A DNA stretch of 64,000 bases, taken from NCBI RefSeq assembly GCF_013363995.1, contig NZ_JABWGO010000012.1, positions 62,001 to 126,000 of the forward strand. The letters run 5' to 3'. Positions 16,393 to 24,472 of this stretch are shown piece after piece; the first letter of the stretch is position 1, and each line of letters begins with the position of its first letter. Origin of the DNA: Nonomuraea rhodomycinica (GTDB lineage: Bacteria > Actinomycetota > Actinomycetes > Streptosporangiales > Streptosporangiaceae). A program made the translations under genes and the position numbers. The notes beneath the pieces are model-generated. The model searched no databases. It had not been told where the DNA came from and saw only the letters and a list, made by a program, of their open reading frames with translations.

Positions 16393-17082
16393 ATGAGCGA
16401 CGATCGGGCCGGCATGATCCTGGACGCGGCCGGGGAGCTGCTGGTCGCGTGGGGATACCGGCGGGTGACGATCGAGGACGTCGCGCGCCGGGCCGGGGTC
16501 GGCAAGGGAACGGTCTACCTGCACTTCGCCACCAAGGAAGTGCTGTTCCTCACCGTGCTGATGCGTGAGCAGGCACGACTGCTCGACCGGTTCCTGACCG
16601 CCTTCCGAGCCGATCCGTCCCACGCGCTCCCGAGCGAGCTGGCCAGGCTGGCGTACCTGTCGGTGCACGAGGACCCGATCATCCGCTTGATCGTCACCGG
16701 TGACGCCGAGACGCTCGGGGCGCTCGCCCGCACCGGGGCCGACCACGTCGGCCCGCTCATGAAGGCACGCGCGCGGACGATCGCCGACTACTTCGAGATC
16801 ATGCGCGAGCACGGCGTCGTACGCGACGATCTCGAGCCCGAGACGCGCCTGCACGCGTTCGTCGCGACCCTCACCGGATTCCTGACGGTCGACTCCTACC
16901 GCACGGACGAGGAGATCCCGCCGGCGGCAAGGGCCGACGCGCTCGCGTACATCGTCAGGTCGTCGCTCGAGACCCCCGACGCGCGCGAGCGCGTCGTCCG
17001 CGCCGTACCGCAGGCCATCGAGCTCTACCGCAGCCTGCGCGACCTGCTGATCGAGGGGATCAGCCGGCAGCAGCTCGCCTGA
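16393..17082 (+). CDS. TetR-family transcriptional regulator
   Basis: 229-residue repressor with an N-terminal TetR HTH (about 6-52; AGMILDAAGELLVAWGYRRV then VARRAGVGKGTVYLHFATKE) and a helical ligand-binding domain. GGAGG precedes the ATG. The gene is headed by a perfect inverted repeat and is followed 98 bp later on the same strand by a polytopic membrane protein, which is its most likely target. Confidence 0.9.
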   Translation: MSDDRAGMILDAAGELLVAWGYRRVTIEDVARRAGVGKGTVYLHFATKEVLFLTVLMREQARLLDRFLTAFRADPSHALPSELARLAYLSVHEDPIIRLIVTGDAETLGALARTGADHVGPLMKARARTIADYFEIMREHGVVRDDLEPETRLHAFVATLTGFLTVDSYRTDEEIPPAARADALAYIVRSSLETPDARERVVRAVPQAIELYRSLRDLLIEGISRQQLA

Positions 17083-17180
17083 GCCCCCGCCTGAGCGGAG
17101 GAGCCGGCGCGGGCTGGTGCGCGGCGCCCGGAGCCTCCTCCCGAGACCGACGTTCCCTCACACTTGGAGTGGTGTAGGTC

Positions 17181-18200
17181 GTGACGACAACTCACCAGAG
17201 CCCGCCCCTCGTACGCCTGGCGCCCGCGATCGGACTGTTGTTCCTGGCGCCACTGGACGCGGAGGTCCTGATGGGGAACTTCCCGATCACCGACGTGATC
17301 GGGGTCGTGGGGTTCCTCGTCATCGGTCCCCTCTACGGCGCCGGCGCCCTGTTCATCCGTGAGGCGGTCCGGCGGACCGGGCGCGGCTGGCCGACCATGC
17401 TGGCGTTCGCGCTGGCGTACGGGATGTTCGAAGAGGCGTTCATCACCCAGACGCTCTGGGACGAGAACTGGGTCGGCGTCCGCATCCTCGACTACGGCTA
17501 CATTCCCGCGCTGGGAACGGCGCTGCCGTGGGTCCTGTTCATGGCGGGCGTGCACACCATCTGGAGCATCAGCGTCCCGATCGCGATCATCGAGACGCTG
17601 GCCGGTCCACGCGGCACCACGCCGTGGCTGAAGGAGCGCGGCTTCCGGGCCGTGGCCGTGTTCTTCGCGCTCTACTCGGTGCTCGCCGCCGTCGCCAGGG
17701 CGGCGGACATCGGCCTGCTCGCCGGCCCGCTCCAGTTCGCCGGGGCCGCCGTGGTGGTCGCCGCGCTCGTCGTCCTCGGGCTCCGCCTGCGTCGCGCCGC
17801 CCCCACGACCGGGGGCGGCGCGCCCGCCCCCTGGGCGGTGTTCGCCTTCGCCCTGGCGGCAGGCGCGGTCTTCGTCCTCCTCTACGCCATCGATCCCACC
17901 GGCCTGTCGCCCTGGCTGGCGATCCCCCTCCCGGCATGGGGCAGCGTGCTCGGCTACCTGACCCTGTTCGCCGCGGCCGGCCTGCTGGTGAGGCGCTGGT
18001 CGCACCGCTCCGGCTGGTCGGACGCGCACCGGCTGGCGCTCGCGGCAGGAGCCATGCTCACCTACGCGTGGCACTCCTTCCCGTGGAAGCCGACCATGAC
18101 CGTGCCCATCAGCCAGACGGTCGACCTGACCAGCAACGCGATCGCGACGGCCGGCGCGGTCGTCCTGCTCGTGATCGCGGCACGCCGGGTGTCCACCTGA
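17181..18200 (+). CDS. Polytopic membrane protein of unknown function
   Basis: 339 residues with roughly eight hydrophobic segments, no signal peptide and no motif that I recognise. The segment with FEEAFITQTLWDEN between the second and third helices is charged and could be part of a catalytic or transport site, but that is only an impression. GTG at 17181 is the first plausible start; a GGAG lies 11 nt upstream. It follows a TetR regulator on the same strand, a layout typical of regulated efflux or lipid-modifying membrane proteins, yet no transporter family is evident. Confidence 0.72.
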   Translation: MTTTHQSPPLVRLAPAIGLLFLAPLDAEVLMGNFPITDVIGVVGFLVIGPLYGAGALFIREAVRRTGRGWPTMLAFALAYGMFEEAFITQTLWDENWVGVRILDYGYIPALGTALPWVLFMAGVHTIWSISVPIAIIETLAGPRGTTPWLKERGFRAVAVFFALYSVLAAVARAADIGLLAGPLQFAGAAVVVAALVVLGLRLRRAAPTTGGGAPAPWAVFAFALAAGAVFVLLYAIDPTGLSPWLAIPLPAWGSVLGYLTLFAAAGLLVRRWSHRSGWSDAHRLALAAGAMLTYAWHSFPWKPTMTVPISQTVDLTSNAIATAGAVVLLVIAARRVST

Positions 18201-18236
18201 CCGGCCGGGCCTCCGGCGGGCGCCCCGCCCCATGGG

Positions 18237-19037
18237 TCACGGGCCGGACAGGTGGCGGGCGCACTCGTCGCGGTGGCGCAGCGTCAGCTCGCGCACCCGC
18301 GCCGGGTCGGCCAGGACGGCGCCGGAGACGGCCGGCACCACCGCGTGCCGTACCGAGGGGAACAGCCGTGCCAGGTCGGCGGGCGACAGGCCGCGCGGGC
18401 CGCCGACGCCCGGCACCAGGACCGGACCGTTGAGCCGGTCCAGCAGGCCGGAGCCCGGCACGCCGCCGAGCACCACGCCCACCGGCCCGAACGGCGTCCG
18501 GCCGGCGTTGGCCGCCTCGACGCCCGCGAGGACCCGCGCCGCGAGCGGTTCCCGGAAGGCCTCCGGACCGCCGGCGCGGGTGAGCACGAACACCCCGGCG
18601 TCGTTGGCGACGGCCGAGGTGATCGCCCCCTCCAGCGCCCCGAACCCGAAGTACGGGCTGAGCGTCACCGCGTCGGCCGCCAGCGGGCTGCCGTGGTCGA
18701 GGTACGCCTCGGCGTAGGCGGCCATGGTGGCGCCGGTGTCGCCGCGCCCGGCGTCGAGCACGACCAGCGGCCCGGCCTGGCGCAGGTCGGCCAGCACGGA
18801 CTCCAGCACGGCGAACCCCCGGCTGCCCCACCGCTCGAAGAACGCCGGCTGCGGCTTGACCACGGCGGCCACGTCGCCCACGGCGTCGGCCACCGTGCGG
18901 CTGAAGCGCTCCAGCCCCGCCGGCGAGTCGTCCAGGCCCCACGCGTGCAGCAGCGCCGGGCTCGGGTCGAGGCCCACGCACAGCGGCCCGTACTTGTCGA
19001 GCCTGGCCCGCAGCCTGGTCCCGAACGGCTCCGTCAT
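18237..19037 (-). CDS. PyrF-like (OMP decarboxylase) paralogue lacking a catalytic lysine
   Basis: 266-residue type 2 orotidine-5'-phosphate decarboxylase homologue. The first active-site lysine is present (K61 in VVKPQPAFFERWG), as are D95 and D100, but the normally invariant DAKRGD appears as D95-A-G97-R-G-D100: the second lysine of the K-D-K-D tetrad is replaced by glycine (codon GGG). True OMP decarboxylases need that lysine to protonate the product, so this protein is probably not a functional PyrF. The ATG at 19037 is chosen over an upstream GTG because GGGGCGGG precedes it. No other pyrimidine gene is adjacent. Confidence 0.85.
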   Translation of the reverse strand: MTEPFGTRLRARLDKYGPLCVGLDPSPALLHAWGLDDSPAGLERFSRTVADAVGDVAAVVKPQPAFFERWGSRGFAVLESVLADLRQAGPLVVLDAGRGDTGATMAAYAEAYLDHGSPLAADAVTLSPYFGFGALEGAITSAVANDAGVFVLTRAGGPEAFREPLAARVLAGVEAANAGRTPFGPVGVVLGGVPGSGLLDRLNGPVLVPGVGGPRGLSPADLARLFPSVRHAVVPAVSGAVLADPARVRELTLRHRDECARHLSGP

Positions 19038-19137
19038 CGTCCCGCCCCCCACCCTCGCCGACGTTCGCAGGGTAGACCGGGCCGGAGCGGCCCGGAAAGC
19101 GTTGCGACGAGGGCGGTATGGGACGGGGCGGATCGGG

Positions 19138-20274
19138 TCACATCCAGGCCGTGGACCCGTCCGGGCGGGCCGGCACCCGGCGTTCCCAGTGCACCCAGTC
19201 GTCCTCCTCCAGGGCGGCCTCGTCGATCTCGACGCCCCAGCCGGGCCGGTCCGGGCGCAGCTCCAGGTGCCCGTCCACCGGCAGGTACGGGTCGGGGCAC
19301 CAGGACACCTCGTCGGGCTTGTACTCCAGGATGGCGAAGTTGGTCGCCGCCGCCGCGAAATGCACGTTGGCGGCGGTGGCGAGCGGGCCGAGCGGGTTGT
19401 GCGGCGCCACCGGGACGTAGTGGGCGTCGGCGAGCGCGGCGATCCGCGTCATCTGCGTCAGCCCGCCGACCACGCAGATGTCGGGCTGTACGATGTCGGC
19501 CCCCTGCGCCGTCAGCAGCGCCAGGAACTCGTGCGGGGAGTACAGCGACTCGCCCGTCGCGAGCGGCACGGCCAGCTCCGACCGGATCCGCGCCCACGCC
19601 GGCAGGTGCTCGGGCCGGATCGGCTCCTCCAGGAACAGCGGCTGGTACGGGGCCAGCGCGGCGCCGAGCTCGACGGCCTGGCGCGGCTGCCAGAGGCAGG
19701 CGTGCGCGTCGAAGGCGAACTCCCACTCCGCCGGATGCTCCTCGCGCACCCGGCCGAAGTAGCCGCCCAGCTCGCCGGCCACCAGCCCGAACCGCGAGCG
19801 GTGCAGGTCGCGCCGGTACGGGCTGAGCTTGAACGCCGTGAACCCGAACCGCTCGTGCAGCGCGGCGGTCGTGTCCCGCAGCTCGGCCGGGTCGGGCGCG
19901 GAGTACAGGCCGGCGTAGACCCGCACCCGGTCGCGCACGGCGCCGCCGAGCAGCCGGTAGACCGGCACGCCCAGCGCCTTGCCGGCGATGTCCCACAGCG
20001 CGAGGTCGATCGCGGCGATCGCGGCCAGCCCCAGGGCGCCCTGCGGGAAGCGGCAGGACTGGAGCAGGAACTGGTTGACCCGGCTCGGGCTGCCCGCGTC
20101 CATGCCCTTGATCTGCTCGAAGAGGTAGTCGAGCAGTGGCGGGTAGGCCAGGTCGGGGCCGTGGTTGTAGACCTCGGACCAGCCGGCCGTCCCGTCGTCC
20201 GTCGTGATCTTGACCAGGACCCGCGGGCGGTCGCCCACCCGCTGGCGGAAGGTCCGCAGCGACGCGATCCTCAC
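19138..20274 (-). CDS. Enolase-superfamily sugar-acid dehydratase (galactonate dehydratase-like)
   Basis: 378-residue mandelate racemase/enolase-superfamily enzyme. Mg2+ ligands are D189, E217 and E242 (FAFDAH, LFLEEP, ATGES), with the D-x-H histidine H191 and the general acid/base H292 (VAPHNPLGP). The D-x-H arrangement is that of D-galactonate dehydratase relatives, which abstract the alpha proton of an aldonic acid and remove water to form a 2-keto-3-deoxy acid. It is the last gene of a GntR-MFS-lyase-dehydratase operon and overlaps the lyase by GTGA. The exact sugar acid cannot be fixed; a second DxH dehydratase lies at 60518. Confidence 0.88.
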   Translation of the reverse strand: MRIASLRTFRQRVGDRPRVLVKITTDDGTAGWSEVYNHGPDLAYPPLLDYLFEQIKGMDAGSPSRVNQFLLQSCRFPQGALGLAAIAAIDLALWDIAGKALGVPVYRLLGGAVRDRVRVYAGLYSAPDPAELRDTTAALHERFGFTAFKLSPYRRDLHRSRFGLVAGELGGYFGRVREEHPAEWEFAFDAHACLWQPRQAVELGAALAPYQPLFLEEPIRPEHLPAWARIRSELAVPLATGESLYSPHEFLALLTAQGADIVQPDICVVGGLTQMTRIAALADAHYVPVAPHNPLGPLATAANVHFAAAATNFAILEYKPDEVSWCPDPYLPVDGHLELRPDRPGWGVEIDEAALEEDDWVHWERRVPARPDGSTAWM

Positions 20275-21215
20275 GGCCGCCCCTCCGGTTCGAGCTCCGG
20301 TACGGCCGCACGCCAGGACCTGATCGACTCGGCCACCTCCTCCGCCAGCGCGGCGGGCACCGGGTGGCTGGGCGGGCGCACCTCGCGCCGGCACAGGCCG
20401 AGCTGGTGCATCGCCTCCTTGACCACGGAGACGTTGTCGGCCGCGCGGTCGCGGGCCCGCAACTCCTCGAAGTGCCGGATCCGCCGCCACACCCGCGCCG
20501 CCGCGTCGTAGTCGCCGTCCCGCAGGGCCGCGAGCATCTCCAGCGACACCGCGGGGGCGACGTTGACCAGGCCGGAGGTGAACGCGCGGGCCCCGGCCTG
20601 CCAGTAGGCGGGCGCGTACGACTCCGCGAGGCCCGCCACCCACAGCAGGCCGTCGCCCGCCCGCGCGCGCGTCGTGGCGAACACGACCGGGTCCGGCACC
20701 GAGTACTTCAGCCCGACGACGTTCGGCGCCCGCTCGGCGAGCCGGGCGATGTCGGCGCCGGTGACCGCCGTGGTGCTGAGGTACGGCAGCACCCCGAGGT
20801 CCGGCACGGCCGCGGCGACGGCGGCGTTGTACTCGACCCAGCCCCGCGCCGACAGGTACGGCAGCACCGGCTGGTGGATCATGACGGCGTCGGCGCCCGC
20901 GTCCCGGGCGAAGCGGGCGTCCGAGATCGCGGTCGCGACGTCCAGCCCGACCCCGGCGACGATCGTCGTGCCAGGGCCGCGGGCGGAGACGACGCTGGTC
21001 AGGACGGCGCGCCGCTCGTCCGGGGACAGCGCGTAGAACTCGCCGGTGTTGCCGTTCGGGGTCAGCGCGGTGATCCCGTTGCCGACCAGGCGCCGGGCCA
21101 GCGCGACGGCCCGGTCGTGGTCGATCTCGCCGCCGGCGGTGTAGGGCACCACGGGGATGCCGATGACGGTGGCGAGGCGTTCCTTCAGGTCTCCGAGGTC
21201 CGGAGTGGTGCTCAC
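20271..21215 (-). CDS. Dihydrodipicolinate synthase/KDG-aldolase family lyase
   Basis: 314-residue DapA-superfamily (class I aldolase) protein. The substrate carboxylate-binding loop NGNTGEF and the Schiff-base lysine in VVGLKYSVPD are present. In a catabolic operon with an MFS acid-sugar importer and an enolase-superfamily dehydratase it most likely splits, or further dehydrates, a 2-keto-3-deoxy sugar acid; it is probably not a lysine-biosynthesis DapA. ATG overlaps the MFS stop, and the stop overlaps the dehydratase GTG, giving coupled translation. Confidence 0.86.
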   Translation of the reverse strand: MSTTPDLGDLKERLATVIGIPVVPYTAGGEIDHDRAVALARRLVGNGITALTPNGNTGEFYALSPDERRAVLTSVVSARGPGTTIVAGVGLDVATAISDARFARDAGADAVMIHQPVLPYLSARGWVEYNAAVAAAVPDLGVLPYLSTTAVTGADIARLAERAPNVVGLKYSVPDPVVFATTRARAGDGLLWVAGLAESYAPAYWQAGARAFTSGLVNVAPAVSLEMLAALRDGDYDAAARVWRRIRHFEELRARDRAADNVSVVKEAMHQLGLCRREVRPPSHPVPAALAEEVAESIRSWRAAVPELEPEGRP

Positions 21216-22585
21216 GTGGTGGTCCTCTCAGGGGATGCGGTGCCCGTACCGGCCGGATCCGCCAGGGCCGGATCCGCCGGGGCCGGTGACGGCGTGACGG
21301 GCTTGACGCGCACCCAGAACAGATAGACGGCGGCGCTGACGAGGCAGCTCGCGGCGGCGCCGACCAGGGGGCCGACGTAGGAGCCGCCGCCGGCGCTCAG
21401 GAACAGCCCGATCGCGATCGGGCTGATGAGGTTGCCGAGCTGCGAGCCGAAGTTCTGGAACCCGGCGATGGAGCCGACGCTCGCCGGGGACGAGGCGACC
21501 TCCGCGGGGAGGCTCAGGATCGCGGCGCCCGCGAACGAGTGGGCGGCGCTGCTGACCGTGAGCACGATCATCAGCACGAGGTTGCTCTCGATGAACGGGG
21601 CGAAGCCGATGCAGGCGCTCAGGCCGAGACCGGAGACGATCGGGACCTTGCGCGCCAGGTTGGTGGACATCCCCTTGGCCAGCATGCGGTCCGACACGAC
21701 GCCGCCGAGCACGGTGGCGCCGATGGCGATGAGCGCGGGGATCGCGCCCACCATCCCGAAGTCCTCCTTGCTGAACCCGCGGTCCTTGAGCAGGTAGCTC
21801 GGGTACCAGGTGAGGAAGAACGCTCCGGCGAGCGAGCGGAAGACGTACCCGGTCATCAGCGCCCACACCTGGTTGTCGCGCAGGAGCCGGCCCCAGAGGG
21901 CCTTGCCGGCGCCCGCCTCGGGGGCGGCCATCTCGGCCTGGTCGGAGCGGATGTGCGCGAGCTCCTCGGCCGAGACTCGCTTGTGCTGCTCGGGGTGCCG
22001 GTAGACCAGGTGCCAGCCGATGAGCCACGGGATGCCGAGCACGCCGATGACCAGGAAGGACAGCCGCCAGCCGCCGAGGACGGCCAGGGCTGTCACCACC
22101 GGGACCGAGAGCGCGGTGCCGATCTGCTGGCCCATGTCGAACAGGCTCGACGCGAATGCCCGCTCCTTGCGGGGGAACCACTGCGAGACGACCTTGACGT
22201 TGGCGGGCTGCACGGGCGCCTCGCCGACGCCGAGGCCGAGGCGCGAGACGATGACCCAGCCGAAGCTCTGGGTCGCGGCCATCAGAGCCGTCCAGATCGA
22301 CCACCAGCCGACCGCGACCGGGTAGATCACCCGTGGGCCGAACCGGTCCAGCAGCCAGCCGGACGGGATCTGGAACAGGGCGTAGGTCCAGAAGAACGCC
22401 GAGAGCAGCACACCCTGCACGGCGGGGCTGAACTCGAACTCCTCGGACATGAACGGCATCGCGACGCTGAGCGCCGCGCGGTCGAGGTAGGCGATGGTCA
22501 GGCCGAGGGCCGAGAAGCCGACGATCGTCCACCGCATGCGGCTGCGCCGGGCCGACGGGGTGCCCGTCGGCGTAGAATGAGACAT
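21212..22585 (-). CDS. MFS transporter, anion:cation symporter (hexuronate/galactonate) type
   Basis: 457-residue membrane protein with 12 predicted helices and motifs of the ACS family (GudP/ExuT/DgoT): AYLDRAALSVAMPFM in helix 1, LLDRFGPRVIYP in the first loop, SRLGLGVGEAPVQPANVKVV in helix 4. Such carriers import sugar acids with protons. It lies directly downstream of a GntR regulator and is coupled to the lyase gene, so it is the entry step of this operon. The C-terminus ends in a Pro/Ala/Thr-rich tail. Confidence 0.92.
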   Translation of the reverse strand: MSHSTPTGTPSARRSRMRWTIVGFSALGLTIAYLDRAALSVAMPFMSEEFEFSPAVQGVLLSAFFWTYALFQIPSGWLLDRFGPRVIYPVAVGWWSIWTALMAATQSFGWVIVSRLGLGVGEAPVQPANVKVVSQWFPRKERAFASSLFDMGQQIGTALSVPVVTALAVLGGWRLSFLVIGVLGIPWLIGWHLVYRHPEQHKRVSAEELAHIRSDQAEMAAPEAGAGKALWGRLLRDNQVWALMTGYVFRSLAGAFFLTWYPSYLLKDRGFSKEDFGMVGAIPALIAIGATVLGGVVSDRMLAKGMSTNLARKVPIVSGLGLSACIGFAPFIESNLVLMIVLTVSSAAHSFAGAAILSLPAEVASSPASVGSIAGFQNFGSQLGNLISPIAIGLFLSAGGGSYVGPLVGAAASCLVSAAVYLFWVRVKPVTPSPAPADPALADPAGTGTASPERTTT

Positions 22586-22643
22586 GGTTGCTCCTCTGAC
22601 GGGGGGTGACAGAGACGCTCCCGAGGGAGCGTTTGTGTTCTCA

Positions 22644-22685
22644 GAGATGCGGCTCGGGATCTTGGCGGAGAACGGGCCGCATCTC
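22644..22685. promoter_or_regulatory. Inverted repeat GAGATGCGGC in gntR-MFS intergenic region
   Basis: GAGATGCGGC (22644-22653) and its exact reverse complement GCCGCATCTC (22676-22685) are 22 bp apart between the regulator stop and the MFS start. The core GAGATGCG also occurs at 23400-23407 in front of the gntR gene. This could be an operator for the GntR protein, an RNA hairpin that tunes expression of the downstream genes, or both. Confidence 0.6.
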
Positions 22686-22693
22686 GCTGATCC

Positions 22694-23347
22694 TCAGGCG
22701 GACGGCTCCCTCCTGAGATGTCTGGCCACGAAGCCCTCGATGTGCCGGCGCACGAGCCCGGCCGCGCCGTCGGCGTCGCCGGCCCGCACCTGCTCGAGGA
22801 TCGCCGCGTGCTCCTCGGCCTCCTCCTCCCACGACGGGGAGCGTGACCACGAGGAGGCCGACACGAGCGCGGTCTGGTCCCGCAGCCCGTCCAGGGTGCG
22901 GACGAGCAGCGGGTTGCCGCAGCCCGCGTAGAGAGCGCCGTGGAAGTCGCGGTTGGCGACGCTGCGCTCCGACGCGTCGCCGGCGTGCGCGGCCCGCTCC
23001 AGTGCCCGCGCCGCCTCGGCGAAGCTGGCGCCGGCGGCGACGCTGCGCCGCACGGCCTCCGGCTCCAGCAGCAGGCGCATGTCGTAGACGCCGAGGGCGT
23101 CCTCGTCGCTCAGCTCGCGCACGGTGGTGCCCGTGTAGGGGCGGATGACGACGAGCCCCGTGCTCTCCAGCGCCTTGAGCGCCTCGCGCACCGGTGTCTT
23201 CGAGACGCCGAACTGGCCGGCCAGGTCGCTCTCGACCAGCGGGGTCCCCGGCTTGAACCGGCCGTTGAGTATCGCCGCCTTGATCGTCTCCAGCACGTGC
23301 GCCGTGCGGGACGGCAACGCGCCGGGACTGAGGACTGGCATCGCCAC
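22694..23347 (-). CDS. GntR-family regulator (FadR subfamily, FCD domain)
   Basis: 217-residue regulator. N-terminal winged helix (about 13-75: VLETIKAAILNGRFKPGTPL, VSKTPVREALKALESTGLV) and a C-terminal all-helical FCD ligand domain with metal-site residues typical of sugar-acid sensors (D and H in NRDFHGALY, H in EEHAAIL, H in RRHIEGF). It heads the minus-strand operon and likely represses it until a sugar acid or its keto-deoxy product binds. ATG start is in the expected place relative to the HTH. Confidence 0.91.
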   Translation of the reverse strand: MAMPVLSPGALPSRTAHVLETIKAAILNGRFKPGTPLVESDLAGQFGVSKTPVREALKALESTGLVVIRPYTGTTVRELSDEDALGVYDMRLLLEPEAVRRSVAAGASFAEAARALERAAHAGDASERSVANRDFHGALYAGCGNPLLVRTLDGLRDQTALVSASSWSRSPSWEEEAEEHAAILEQVRAGDADGAAGLVRRHIEGFVARHLRREPSA

Positions 23348-23380
23348 ACGTACTCCTTGCGATGGCTCCCTGGTGGATCG

Positions 23381-23407
23381 CGCATCATATGCGATGTATG
23401 AGATGCG
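23381..23407. promoter_or_regulatory. Candidate GntR operator upstream of gntR
   Basis: CGCATCATATGCGATG contains the small dyad GCATCATATGC and is followed by GAGATGCG (23400-23407), the same core as the inverted repeat in front of the MFS gene. It lies 34-60 bp upstream of the gntR ATG, where an autoregulatory site is expected. Confidence 0.45.
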
Positions 23408-23508
23408 ACTTTAAGCCGTATCGCGCCGGAGAAGCAAGGAAACCGCCGGGTGACGTGCCGGAAATGTCCGCGGGGTACCCGCCGGTCGCGCCGGGGTAGA
23501 TCACCTGC

Positions 23509-23985
23509 ATGTACGAGATCGCCCGCCGTACGCTGACGCTCCGCACCGAGCCGCCGAGCGAGGTCACCGTCACCGTCGGCGTGCCCGCGGAGGAGCCCAC
23601 GGGCGACTGGTCGTGCCCGTACCGGATCGACGGGCTGGCCGGGTGGGAGCACGAGCGCAAGGTGACCGGCGTCGACGCGCTGGAGGCGGTGGACCTGGCG
23701 CTCGCCATGGTCCGCGCCGCGCTGGCCGGCTCGCACGAGGCCAAGGAGGGGCTGCTGAGCTGGGAGGAGGAGCCGGACGACCGGCGGCCCAAGACGGTCT
23801 ACCTCACCTGGGACAAGGACGGCGACGTCGCCTACATCGCGATGAAGCACGAGATCGCGCCCGGGGAGGCCGTGCGCCAGGAGACGGTGGGCGGCGCCGT
23901 CCTGGACTACGGGGCCTCGGGGGAGCTGCTGGGCGTCGAGCTGCTGGACGCGGCGACCAGCCTGCCGTCCGAGATGCGGCTCTGA
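23509..23985 (+). CDS. Hypothetical protein with C-terminal DUF2283 domain
   Basis: 158 residues in two parts. The N-terminal part (about 1-85) starts MYEIARRTLTLRT and has WSCPYRIDGL and a conserved-looking VDALEAVDLALAMVRAAL helix, resembling small actinobacterial DUF domains; I cannot name it surely. The C-terminal part (about 95-155: VYLTWDKDGDVAYIAMK, then VLDYGASGELLGVELLDA) matches the pattern of DUF2283, a short all-beta domain of unknown function. The ATG lies 7 nt after TAGATC, suggesting a leaderless message. It converges with the next minus-strand gene. Confidence 0.75.
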   Translation: MYEIARRTLTLRTEPPSEVTVTVGVPAEEPTGDWSCPYRIDGLAGWEHERKVTGVDALEAVDLALAMVRAALAGSHEAKEGLLSWEEEPDDRRPKTVYLTWDKDGDVAYIAMKHEIAPGEAVRQETVGGAVLDYGASGELLGVELLDAATSLPSEMRL

Positions 23986-24010
23986 GCCGCGGCTCCAGGG
24001 GGTCGCGGCT

Positions 24011-24382
24011 CTAGGGGCGGGCGCCGCGCGACAGCAGCCACCGCCAGCGCGGCACCTCGAACGCGACGGTCGCCACGGCCAGCGCCGTCACGACGACCGC
24101 CACCGGCGCGGGCCAGGCCGCCCACGACGCGGCCACCGCGGCGACGAGTTGGAGCAGCACGAGCAGGATCGTCACGAACCCCGGCACGGGCACGATCACG
24201 TTGCGCTTGTCCCCGGGCGTGGAGAACAGCGTCGGCAGCCCGATCAGCACGACCACCGACAGGACGGCCAGCGGGACGGACCAGGGGGCGAGGGCCCACG
24301 GGGTGGCGACCCAGGCGACCAGCTCGGTGGCGAACCTCAGCGCGGACCCGGCGGGGTTGTCCTGACGGACGGTCTCGGTCAC
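24011..24382 (-). CDS. Small membrane protein (DUF2568/YrdB-like)
   Basis: 123 residues with four hydrophobic segments. The beginning LRFATELVAWVATPWA and the end of the family pattern (RNVIVPVPG, FEVPRWRWLL) resemble DUF2568 proteins, whose function is unknown. GTG at 24382 is chosen because upstream sequence is not protein-like and the spacing to the first helix is normal. It is divergent from the HAD hydrolase gene. Confidence 0.72.
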   Translation of the reverse strand: MTETVRQDNPAGSALRFATELVAWVATPWALAPWSVPLAVLSVVVLIGLPTLFSTPGDKRNVIVPVPGFVTILLVLLQLVAAVAASWAAWPAPVAVVVTALAVATVAFEVPRWRWLLSRGARP

Positions 24383-24472
24383 GCGGCGCACCCTATCGGG
24401 CTCCGCCGCACCCGCCGCGACCGGGCCCGCGACAGCAGGGACCGGGACGGCAAGGGCCGCGATAATCGACGC

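Noticed and set aside
18724..20511. A 595-codon plus-strand open frame over the pyrF-like and dehydratase genes
   Set aside because: Out-of-frame antisense; both minus-strand genes show complete active-site patterns and overlapping start/stop pairs.
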